From the NCBI GenBank assembly GCA_964433065.1, contig CAYSPZ010000037.1, positions 1 to 16,754 of the forward strand: 16,754 nt of DNA, in the 5' to 3' direction. The position numbers were made by a program, and so were the translations under genes. The notes beneath the pieces were generated by a model. The model had not been told where the DNA came from. It was given only the letters and a program-made list of their open reading frames with translations, and did no database searches. Below are positions 1 through 6,000 of the stretch, one piece after another (the stretch's first letter is position 1; every line of letters starts with the position of its first letter). This stretch comes from RGIG3009 sp964433065. GTDB taxonomy: Bacteria > Bacillota > Clostridia > Oscillospirales > Acutalibacteraceae.

Positions 1-2
1 TG

Positions 3-367
3 GAGGGATTGCTATGCAATCGAAACATAATAAAAAGTTGGTACCGTTCGCAAAGCAACTTCGGAAAGAGATGACAAAAGAAGAACGCCATCTGTGGTAC
101 GATTATCTGCGTACCCACCCCGCCCGTTTTTCCAGACAAAAAGTACTTGGAAAATATATTGCTGATTTTTATAGTGCACAAGCAAAATTGGTGATAGAAT
201 TAGACGGGTCACAACATTACGAGAAAGAAAATCGAGAAAGTGATCGTGAACGCACGACATTTCTTGCAGGTTACGGATTAAAAGTGATCCGTATACCGAA
301 CAACGAGGTGTGTAAAAATTTTCAAGGCGTGTGCGAATATATTGATGAAGTAGTAAAGCAATCCCTC
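3..367. repeat. 11-bp inverted repeat flanking the DUF559 gene
   Basis: GAGGGATTGCT at 3-13 is exactly inverted as AGCAATCCCTC at 357-367. The left arm overlaps the ribosome binding site of the DUF559 gene and the right arm lies inside its last codons. The arms may be the ends of a small mobile unit carrying the gene, or chance; the window begins too close to the left arm to see its outer flank. Confidence 0.4.
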
Positions 368-379
368 AGTCCGGATTAG
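14..379 (+). CDS. DUF559 endonuclease-like protein
   Basis: This 121-residue protein matches the DUF559 family, small proteins with a Vsr/PD-(D/E)xK-like nuclease fold; no substrate is known from the sequence. The family pattern is visible: an N-terminal basic helical part (residues 5-35, with RKEMTKEERHLWYDYLR), then YIADFY with Asp51, the LVIELDGSQHY strand with Glu62, Asp64, Gln67 and His68, and DRERTTFLAGYGLKVIRI leading to a final helix. The ATG at 14 follows GGAGG with 7 nt between, so this start is well supported. The gene is flanked by an 11-bp inverted repeat (3-13 and 357-367) and is followed directly by a two-hairpin palindromic repeat, which hints at a mobile unit. It is complete, and its role (repair, mobile nuclease or other) is inference only. 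Confidence 0.85.
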   Translation: MQSKHNKKLVPFAKQLRKEMTKEERHLWYDYLRTHPARFSRQKVLGKYIADFYSAQAKLVIELDGSQHYEKENRESDRERTTFLAGYGLKVIRIPNNEVCKNFQGVCEYIDEVVKQSLSPD

Positions 380-384
380 CCTTA

Positions 385-440
385 GTGGCAACCCCTCCGT
401 CGGCTTCGCCGACACCTCCCCTTACACAGGGGAGGCTTAA
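385..440. repeat. Two-hairpin palindromic repeat, clostridial type
   Basis: Two adjacent palindromes stand between the DUF559 gene and pflB. The first is GTCGGC-TTC-GCCGAC (399-413). The second is CCTCCCCT, a 5-nt loop and AGGGGAGG (415-435). No T-run follows, so it is not an obvious terminator. Its form resembles the short GC-rich palindromic repeats dispersed through many Clostridia genomes; only one copy is seen here. It lies just upstream of the pflB leader and could affect its transcript. Confidence 0.6.
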
Positions 441-479
441 AGACGGGTGCAAGACGGAAAATTTGAAAGGATGATCGAT

Positions 480-2705
480 ATGCAATTTACACAGTGGGAC
501 GGGTTTGTCGGCGGAGACTGGCAGAACGCTATCGACGTGCGCTCGTTTATTCAAGCGAACTACCGTCCGTATACGGGGGACGATGCGTTTCTCAGCGGTC
601 CCACTTCGCGTACCCGCGCGATGATGGATAAGGTACAGGCATTGTTCGCGCAGGAACGCGAACGCGGCGGGGTGCTGGACATTGATACCGAAACGGTATC
701 GTCGCTCGTCAGTTACGCGGCGGGATACGTTGACCGCGAGAGTGAACTCATCGTGGGATTACAGACCGACGCGCCGCTCAAACGCGGTGTCAACCCGTTC
801 GGCGGTATCCGTATGGCGCGTCAGGCTTGTGAAGCGTACGGGTATAAACTCGGCGACAAGGTAGAAGAAGAATTTCAATATCGCACCACCCACAACTCGG
901 GTGTATTCCGCACGTATACCGACGAGATGCGACTGGCGCGGCGGTGTCACGTGATTACGGGGTTGCCCGACGCGTACGGACGCGGACGTATCATCGGCGA
1001 CTACCGTCGGGTAGCGTTGTACGGTGTGGACGCGCTCATCGAACACAAACAAGCCGACAAGGCGGCACTGGCAAACGAAGTGTTCGACGCGGAACACATT
1101 CGGCTCAGCGAAGAGTTGTTCCAACAGATCGCGTTCCTCGGAAAATTAAAAGAGATGGCGGCATTGTACGGGTACGATATCTCCGCGCCCGCCGCAAACG
1201 CGCGCGAAGCGGTACAATGGACGTATTTTGCCTATCTCGCGTCGATCAAAGAACAAAACGGGGCTGCCATGTCGCTCGGTCGTGTGAGTACCTTCTTTGA
1301 CATTTATTTTGAACGCGACCTGCAAAACGGGACCATCACCGAAGAGGGGGTACAGGAACTCGTAGACGATTTCGTCATCAAGTTACGGTTGGCGCGGCAT
1401 CTGCGCACCCCCGAATACAACGAGTTGTTCGGTGGCGATCCGATGTGGATCACCGAAGCGGTCGGCGGAATGGGCGAAGACGGGCGGACACTGGTGACCA
1501 AAAGCAGTTTCCGTATCCTCAACACGTTGTATACGCTGGGATCGTCACCCGAACCCAACCTGACGGTGTTGTGGTCAACGTCGTTGCCCGAACCGTTCAA
1601 GCGGTTCTGCGCGAAAGTGTCCCGTGACACCGATTCCATTCAATACGAAAACGACGATCGGATGCGTCCGCATTACGGGGACGATTACGCGATCGCGTGT
1701 TGCGTGTCGGCAATGAAGGTCGGTAAACAGATGCAGTTTTTCGGGGCGCGGTGTAACCTCGCCAAATTGTTGCTCATCGCCTTAAACGGCGGGTACGACC
1801 AAAAAAGCGGGATCCATATCGGGCCGCAGATGCCGGTCCTCACCGACCTTACGTTTGACAAGGTGAACGAGCGGTATCAGATATACCTCGAATGGTTATG
1901 TCGGTTGTACGTCAACACGATGAACGTCATTCATTATATGCACGACAAGTACGCGTACGAAAAGACGCAGATGGCACTGCACGACACCGACGTGGAACGG
2001 TTGATGGCATTCGGTGTGGCGGGATTATCGGTGGTGGCGGACTCGCTTTCCGCCATCAAGTACGCGACGGTCACACCGAAACTCTCGGACGACGGGTATA
2101 TCGTGGGATTTGACACGGTGGGCGACTTCCCCACCTTCGGCAACGACGACGATCGTGTGGATCTCATCGCGCGGGACGTCACCCATCGGGTGATCACCGA
2201 GTTGCGCAAAACACCCACCTACCGCAACGCGGTACACACGTTGTCGGTACTGACCATCACGTCCAACGTGATGTACGGTAAACATACCGGCGCGACACCC
2301 GACGGGCGCGGTGACGGTGAACCGTTTGCGCCGGGCGCAAACCCGATGCATAACCGCGAAAAGAACGGCGCACTCGCGTCGCTCAATTCGGTGGCGAAAC
2401 TCCGATACGACGATTGCCGCGACGGCATCTCCAACACCTTCTCCATCACACCGCAGGCACTCGGCAACTCCGACGAGGAACGTATCCGTAACCTGGTAAC
2501 GGTACTGGATGGGTATTTCGCGCAAGGTGCGCACCACATCAACGTCAACGTCCTAAACCGCGAAACGCTGATGGATGCGTACGAGCATCCCGAAAAGTAT
2601 CCCAACTTGACCATTCGGGTGTCGGGGTACGCGGTGAATTTCCATAAACTGTCGCGCGAACAGCAGCGCGAAGTGATTAAACGGACGTTCCACGAGGCAA
2701 GGTGA
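480..2705 (+). CDS. pflB: Formate C-acetyltransferase (pyruvate formate-lyase)
   Basis: This glycyl-radical enzyme converts pyruvate and CoA to acetyl-CoA and formate in anaerobic fermentation, in the cytoplasm. At 741 residues it has the usual family length. The active-site Cys pair IACCVSAMKVGKQ is at residues 407-408, and the C-terminal glycyl-radical loop RVSGYAVNFHKLS places the radical glycine near residue 716. The N-terminus WDGFVGGDWQNAIDVRSFIQ aligns with known PFLs. The start is taken as ATG 480 because AAAGG (466-470) lies 9 nt upstream; an in-frame GTG at 447 would add 11 residues not typical of the family. The activase gene follows in the same direction, separated only by a 279-bp repeat element. 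The stop codon (2703-2705) is part of that element's left inverted repeat, so the final residues may have been set by its insertion. Confidence 0.97.
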   Translation: MQFTQWDGFVGGDWQNAIDVRSFIQANYRPYTGDDAFLSGPTSRTRAMMDKVQALFAQERERGGVLDIDTETVSSLVSYAAGYVDRESELIVGLQTDAPLKRGVNPFGGIRMARQACEAYGYKLGDKVEEEFQYRTTHNSGVFRTYTDEMRLARRCHVITGLPDAYGRGRIIGDYRRVALYGVDALIEHKQADKAALANEVFDAEHIRLSEELFQQIAFLGKLKEMAALYGYDISAPAANAREAVQWTYFAYLASIKEQNGAAMSLGRVSTFFDIYFERDLQNGTITEEGVQELVDDFVIKLRLARHLRTPEYNELFGGDPMWITEAVGGMGEDGRTLVTKSSFRILNTLYTLGSSPEPNLTVLWSTSLPEPFKRFCAKVSRDTDSIQYENDDRMRPHYGDDYAIACCVSAMKVGKQMQFFGARCNLAKLLLIALNGGYDQKSGIHIGPQMPVLTDLTFDKVNERYQIYLEWLCRLYVNTMNVIHYMHDKYAYEKTQMALHDTDVERLMAFGVAGLSVVADSLSAIKYATVTPKLSDDGYIVGFDTVGDFPTFGNDDDRVDLIARDVTHRVITELRKTPTYRNAVHTLSVLTITSNVMYGKHTGATPDGRGDGEPFAPGANPMHNREKNGALASLNSVAKLRYDDCRDGISNTFSITPQALGNSDEERIRNLVTVLDGYFAQGAHHINVNVLNRETLMDAYEHPEKYPNLTIRVSGYAVNFHKLSREQQREVIKRTFHEAR

Positions 2706-2976
2706 CACGACCCATTCTAACCTGCCGCAAAGCGGTATATTTAGGGTATTTCTGCCCAATTTGTTCTTGCAAGGCGAAAGCCTTGCTTCGCCCAACTTGA
2801 ACACAAATCCCTCAAAATCTTCTCGCTTTGCGGTCGAAGATTTTAAAAAGAGGAAATTCGCGTTCAATCAAGGCAAAAACGGAGCGAATACTTGTACGTA
2901 TTCGCGAGTATTTTAACGAGGAGTGAGCGCGAATTGCCCTTTTTAAAACAAGGTTTGAATGAGTCGCGCCACCTTA
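2698..2976 (+). repeat. 279-bp TIR element, copy 1 (pflB-pflA linker)
   Basis: This copy fills the entire pflB-pflA gap. Its ends are inverted repeats: AAGGTGACACGACCCATTC on the left, and on the right the complement of AAGGTGGCGCGACTCATTC. The outer dinucleotides are CA (left) and TA (right). Inside are a GCCGC-AAA-GCGGT hairpin, the 18-nt hairpin GCAAGGCGAAAGCCTTGC with a GAAA loop, and GCGAATAC/GTATTCGC (about 2884-2905). A long arm pairs the TTTTAAAAAG region with CTTTTTAAAA near the right end. Copy 2 (14108-14386) has exactly the same length and nearly the same core; copy 3 is cut by the window edge. No transposase gene is present, so it is either a MITE-like non-autonomous element or a structured RNA/DNA repeat. 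Confidence 0.85.
2918..2936 (+). promoter_or_regulatory. Possible translation start inside element copy 1
   Basis: GAGGAG at 2918-2923 lies 10 nt before a TTG at 2934 that is in frame with pflA. Element copy 3 has the same arrangement before the SLOG gene at the other end of the window, where no other start codon is available. This is inference; a leader peptide or reinitiation at ATG 2976 would also fit. Confidence 0.4.
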
Positions 2977-3692
2977 TGATGGGACGGGTACATTCGATAC
3001 AGAGTCTTGCCACCGTCGACGGGCCGGGTGTTCGGTTTGCGGTATTTTTGCAGGGATGTCCTCTGCGGTGTTCCTGTTGTCACAATCCCGACACGTGGGA
3101 CGTACACGGCGGAGTGGAGATGACCGCCGACGAGGTGGTACAAAAAGCGTGTCGCTTCCGCGCGTATTTCGGGCGCGACGGGGGGATCACGGTTTCGGGC
3201 GGTGAACCGCTTTCACAACCCGATTTCGTGTACGAGATTTTTGAAAAATGCCGTGCGGCGGGTGTTCACACCTGTCTGGACACGTCGGGGTGTGTGTTAA
3301 ACGACGCGGTCACGCGGGTGTTGTCGGTGACCGATCGGGTGCTCTTGGATATCAAATACACGACCGACGAAGGGTATCGTCGCTACGTGGGATATGAGCG
3401 CGAACGGGTGTTGCAGTTTTTAGCGGCACTGAATAAGCGGCAGATCCCGACCACTTTACGGCAGGTGGTGATCCCGACGAAAAACGACACGGCGGAGAAT
3501 TTCGCCGCGTTGCGTGAACTTGCGCAAGCGTACGGGTGCGTGGACGGGGTGGAATTACTCCCGTTTCGCCGTTTGTGTCAGGAAAAATACGACACGCTCG
3601 GTATCCCGTTCCCGTTTTCGTCGGTGCGTGAACCGAGTGAGGAGGAGATGTTTGCCTATCGGCAAACAATGAAATTCGGCTTCGCCGAATGA
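2976..3692 (+). CDS. pflA: Pyruvate formate-lyase activating enzyme (radical SAM)
   Basis: This radical S-adenosylmethionine enzyme installs the glycyl radical on PFL, its neighbour upstream. From ATG 2976 it is 238 residues, close to the usual length of about 245. GRVHSIQSLATVDGPGVRF is the family N-terminus. The 4Fe-4S cluster motif C-x3-C-x2-C is Cys28, Cys32 and Cys35 in GCPLRCSCCHNPDTW. SGGEP, which contacts SAM, is at 74-78, and VELLPF follows near the C-terminus. Homology supports ATG 2976 or 2979, but neither has a ribosome binding site close by because the upstream bases are the element's right end. The frame stays open into the element, where GAGGAG (2918-2923) precedes an in-frame TTG at 2934 and would add 14 residues. 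The last codons (MKFGFAE) lie in a repeat hairpin. Confidence 0.95.
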   Translation: MMGRVHSIQSLATVDGPGVRFAVFLQGCPLRCSCCHNPDTWDVHGGVEMTADEVVQKACRFRAYFGRDGGITVSGGEPLSQPDFVYEIFEKCRAAGVHTCLDTSGCVLNDAVTRVLSVTDRVLLDIKYTTDEGYRRYVGYERERVLQFLAALNKRQIPTTLRQVVIPTKNDTAENFAALRELAQAYGCVDGVELLPFRRLCQEKYDTLGIPFPFSSVREPSEEEMFAYRQTMKFGFAE

Positions 3693-3753
3693 AATTTGCC
3701 GTGCGGCAAATGAAATACCGCTATCGCGGAATGAAATGTTTGCGGAGCAAACG
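3671..3753. repeat. Tandem array of four small hairpins joined by ATGAAAT
   Basis: Four short palindromes are spaced by ATGAAAT-type linkers: ATTCGGC-TTC-GCCGAAT (3674-3690), ATTTGCC-GTGC-GGCAAAT (3694-3711), CCGC-TATC-GCGG (3718-3729) and GTTTGC-GGA-GCAAAC (3738-3752). The first contains the last codons and stop of pflA. Stem sequences differ while the linker is kept, so the array looks built from interchangeable modules rather than by simple duplication. Confidence 0.8.
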
Positions 3754-3756
3754 TGA

Positions 3757-3790
3757 AAACCTCGATGTGACTCTCGTCACATCGGGGTTT
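3757..3790. terminator. Bidirectional terminator between pflA and the GH28-like gene
   Basis: A 15-bp stem (AAACCTCGATGTGAC with GTCACATCGGGGTTT, one G-T wobble) and a TCTC loop separate two convergent genes. T-rich bases follow on the plus strand, and the symmetric A/T ends allow use from both sides. It begins just after the tandem hairpin array. Confidence 0.8.
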
Positions 3791-3793
3791 GTG

Positions 3794-5095
3794 TTATTCG
3801 AAGATGGCAGGTGCGTGTTCGGTGATACGGTCGCTTGCCGACGAGCAGTTGGCGATGGTCACGTTGATGAACGGGTTTTCCCGCACGTGGCGGATCGCCG
3901 CGTGGGTGGGGTCGCTCGTCCGTACGTTGGTGATGATGGAATCTTTGAGTTTTCCCCAAACCAGCACACCTTGTTTACGACAGGTAATGACATTGTTGAT
4001 AACAATGTTTTCCAATGCGTCGTCCGCATAGGTGGCTTCGTCCCATTGTTCGCCCATCAGCACACCGCCGTTGTTGCCTTCCCCTTCGCGCGGGGTGTCC
4101 ATGACACCGTCGATGAGGATATTGTAAATTCTGGTGTTCACGGGAAGCAGACGAACGGTATAGCACAAGGTGGAATATCCCGTCACGTTACGGATGATGA
4201 CGTCGTGGATATCGGGGTCACGTTTTGTCCAGTCGTTGTGCATCACGTGGGTGGTACGTAAACTCCCGCCCGGTTTGTACGGGGCGTCAAGGCTGCGGGC
4301 GGCGGTGAGGGCGACCACGTCGTCACCCGTCTGACCGCTGATGTTGGTGATGGTCACGTGATGGCAACCGTTGCGCAGGTTGACACCGTCTTCGTTTTCG
4401 CGGTTGTGCCACATACCGTCGATGTACCACCGCATATTCGCGTTAAAGTCAATGTTGGAAATCTTACCGTAGGTACACGCTTCGAACGAGATACCCCAAC
4501 CGTGGGTATGGCACAGGTGGAGGTTATCCACCGAGAAGTCGGTGACGTTCGCGAACAACACACCGATGTTGCGCCAGTCGCCGTACTGCGATTCGTCGGG
4601 GTTACCCGCGTCGGTGCCGTAGGTGTAGTTGTGTTTGCCGAGGAAGTCGACGATGCCGTTTTGGCGGTGGTCGTCGGACAACCAGTCGGCATATTTTAAG
4701 ATATCTTCTTCGTAGTGGGGGCAGGGGTTTTTGAGAATTTTACCGCCGTCACCCGTCGAACGGGGATGATCGGCGCCGTGCAGTTCACAGTGACCGATGC
4801 CCTTGATATGTACGTTCTTGATCGGTTCGGGGAACTCGATACCGAGCCCGCAGTTGGCGGTGCGGAAGAAGTTGTCGCGGCAACGGTCGGACAGTTTGAT
4901 GGTACTGTTGCGCATAATCACCGTGATATCGGACGGCAACAAGATCGCGCGGTCGATCAGCCAATGACGGCGGTCGGGGTCAACGTCCGAACGGCGGGGC
5001 GGAATGACCAGAATACGCTCGTCGTCTAAGTTCGCGAGGGCGAGTTCGAACGATTCGCTGTCGGAACTCGCGGGGAAATCGGTTACGTATACCAT
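3794..5095 (-). CDS. GH28-like (polygalacturonase-type) beta-helix protein
   Basis: This 433-residue protein has the repeated NI-x-I-x-N-V pattern of a right-handed parallel beta-helix, with GH28-like motifs: NEDGVNLRNGCHHVTI (Asp236) and TGDDVVAL (Asp258, Asp259), equivalent to the catalytic Asp residues of polygalacturonases. The GHG histidine and the RIK arginine/lysine motif of classical GH28 enzymes are not obvious, so the substrate may differ from pectin. There is no signal peptide, suggesting an intracellular enzyme acting on imported oligosaccharides. The ATG at 5095 has a strong GAGGTGAT site 5 nt upstream. The gene is divergent from the AraC-type gene at 5258, which probably regulates it. 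Other beta-helix enzymes (for example inulin fructotransferase-type or lyases) are possible alternatives. Confidence 0.8.
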   Translation of the reverse strand: MVYVTDFPASSDSESFELALANLDDERILVIPPRRSDVDPDRRHWLIDRAILLPSDITVIMRNSTIKLSDRCRDNFFRTANCGLGIEFPEPIKNVHIKGIGHCELHGADHPRSTGDGGKILKNPCPHYEEDILKYADWLSDDHRQNGIVDFLGKHNYTYGTDAGNPDESQYGDWRNIGVLFANVTDFSVDNLHLCHTHGWGISFEACTYGKISNIDFNANMRWYIDGMWHNRENEDGVNLRNGCHHVTITNISGQTGDDVVALTAARSLDAPYKPGGSLRTTHVMHNDWTKRDPDIHDVIIRNVTGYSTLCYTVRLLPVNTRIYNILIDGVMDTPREGEGNNGGVLMGEQWDEATYADDALENIVINNVITCRKQGVLVWGKLKDSIITNVRTSDPTHAAIRHVRENPFINVTIANCSSASDRITEHAPAIFE

Positions 5096-5114
5096 TTATT
5101 ATCACCTCGCTGTG

Positions 5115-5143
5115 AGTATAGCAAACGGGGTTTCTATCGTCAA
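5115..5143 (-). promoter_or_regulatory. Promoter of the GH28-like gene
   Basis: On the minus strand, TTGACG (5138-5143) and TATACT (5115-5120) are separated by 17 bp. TGC before the -10 box makes an extended -10. It ends about 20 bp before the start codon, matching a housekeeping sigma-A promoter. Confidence 0.75.
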
Positions 5144-5155
5144 GCGAAACGGGTA

Positions 5156-5168
5156 CGAAAAATTTTCG
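5156..5168. promoter_or_regulatory. Candidate operator between divergent promoters
   Basis: CGAAAAATTTTCG is an inverted repeat with 6-bp arms and a single central base. It sits just upstream of the -35 boxes of both the GH28-like gene and the AraC-type gene. Position and symmetry suggest a regulator site, but only this one copy was seen. Confidence 0.35.
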
Positions 5169-5171
5169 ATC

Positions 5172-5199
5172 TTGACACCGTTCGTGCGGGTGGTATAAT
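5172..5199 (+). promoter_or_regulatory. Promoter of the AraC-type gene at 5258
   Basis: A consensus TTGACA (5172-5177) and consensus TATAAT (5194-5199) are separated by 16 bp, with TGG giving an extended -10. This is the strongest-looking promoter in the window, which is unusual for a regulator gene. Confidence 0.8.
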
Positions 5200-5204
5200 A
5201 ACCT

Positions 5205-5234
5205 CAAACCGACGGCGCTACTCCGCCGTCGGTT
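5205..5234 (+). promoter_or_regulatory. Leader hairpin upstream of the AraC-type gene
   Basis: AAACCGACGGCG, a 6-nt loop CTACTC and CGCCGTCGGTTT form a perfect 12-bp stem. The expected transcription start (about 7 nt after the -10) falls at the base of the stem, so the mRNA would begin with a hairpin. Only TTT follows, so it is a weak terminator candidate; mRNA stabilisation or attenuation are both possible. Confidence 0.6.
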
Positions 5235-5257
5235 TGTGATAGAATCGAGGTGATGGT

Positions 5258-5941
5258 ATGAATTCCTCCGTTCGTTCGATCTCGCTTACCTACGGGGACG
5301 CGCAGTTTTCCTTTTGGAACGTACAGATCCCGCCCTCGTCGGCGGACGACGCGCCGACCCAACACGGTCACGCGTTTTATGAGATCCATATGGTCAAGAG
5401 CGGACCGCTCGTCTACCACCTGTCCGACACGACGCTCACGGTAAACACGGGCGAATCGCTCATCATTCCGCCGCATACCCTGCACGGTACCCTCGCCGAC
5501 AGCGGTGACCGCTGTTCGGTCGCGTTTTCGCTCAAAAAACTCGATCACGGGGAACGGTATTACGACCTGTTCAAACGTGCGCTGGACGGGTGTCGGCTCA
5601 CCCCGTTCGCGTTTGCGGATCACCAAAACGGCGATCTGTTGATGCAACAGGACCTGTACCGCTCGTTTGCGGGGAAGTTGCAGTTGCAATCTGCCGCCGC
5701 CGCGTTCGTGTGGCGGTTGTTCACCCGTCTGATCGGCAATGCCGACGCGTCCACCGACGCGGATAAAGATATCCTGCTCGTGCTGGACGAGTTCATCTAT
5801 CGCTACCATTCCACCCTCGACGAGATCGCCGCCGCCACCAACTATTCCAAACGGCACATCTCGCGGCTGATCAAACAACACTACGGCACCTCCCTTTCGA
5901 AACTGCGCAAACAAAACCGAAAAGAGATGCCGGAAGAGTAA
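5258..5941 (+). CDS. AraC-type regulator lacking the second HTH
   Basis: The protein has an N-terminal cupin ligand domain (residues about 35-95, HGHAFYEIHMVKSG and SLIIPPHTLHG) and then a single AraC helix-turn-helix (about 186-212, LDEIAAATNYSKRHISRLIKQHYG). Normal AraC proteins are about 270-290 residues and carry a second helix-turn-helix with a motif like IAxxxGFxDxxYFxRxFK. Here the protein ends at residue 227, only 15 residues after the first, so half of the DNA-binding domain is missing. A 60-bp palindromic terminator overlaps the stop codon, so the truncation may result from rearrangement. The ATG follows GAGGTGAT with a short spacer. It is divergent from the GH28-like gene and is the likely local regulator if still functional. 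Confidence 0.8.
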   Translation: MNSSVRSISLTYGDAQFSFWNVQIPPSSADDAPTQHGHAFYEIHMVKSGPLVYHLSDTTLTVNTGESLIIPPHTLHGTLADSGDRCSVAFSLKKLDHGERYYDLFKRALDGCRLTPFAFADHQNGDLLMQQDLYRSFAGKLQLQSAAAAFVWRLFTRLIGNADASTDADKDILLVLDEFIYRYHSTLDEIAAATNYSKRHISRLIKQHYGTSLSKLRKQNRKEMPEE

Positions 5942-6000
5942 AAAGCACGAAGCGTTGCCCAAGCGTTCTTAAGGACGCTTGGGCAACGCTTCGTGCTTTT
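5941..6000. terminator. 60-bp palindrome, bidirectional terminator
   Basis: The two 30-nt halves are inverted copies with only one G-T difference, beginning AAAAGCACGAAGCG and ending CGCTTCGTGCTTTT. It lies between convergent genes and overlaps both ends: the AraC-type stop at 5939-5941 and the last codons (KHEALPKRP) of the hydrolase. The A/T ends supply a U-run in both directions. It is much longer than a usual terminator. Confidence 0.85.

Noticed and set aside
447..479. Upstream GTG start for pflB
   Set aside because: ATG 480 has a better-spaced ribosome binding site and matches the family N-terminus.
3689..4261. Long plus-strand open frame of 190 codons
   Set aside because: It is antisense to the GH28-like gene, has no family motifs or ribosome binding site, and comes from GC-rich codon bias.
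5204..5962. Minus-strand open frame of 252 codons opposite the AraC-type gene
   Set aside because: It lies wholly antisense to a well-supported gene with its own promoter and matches no known domain.
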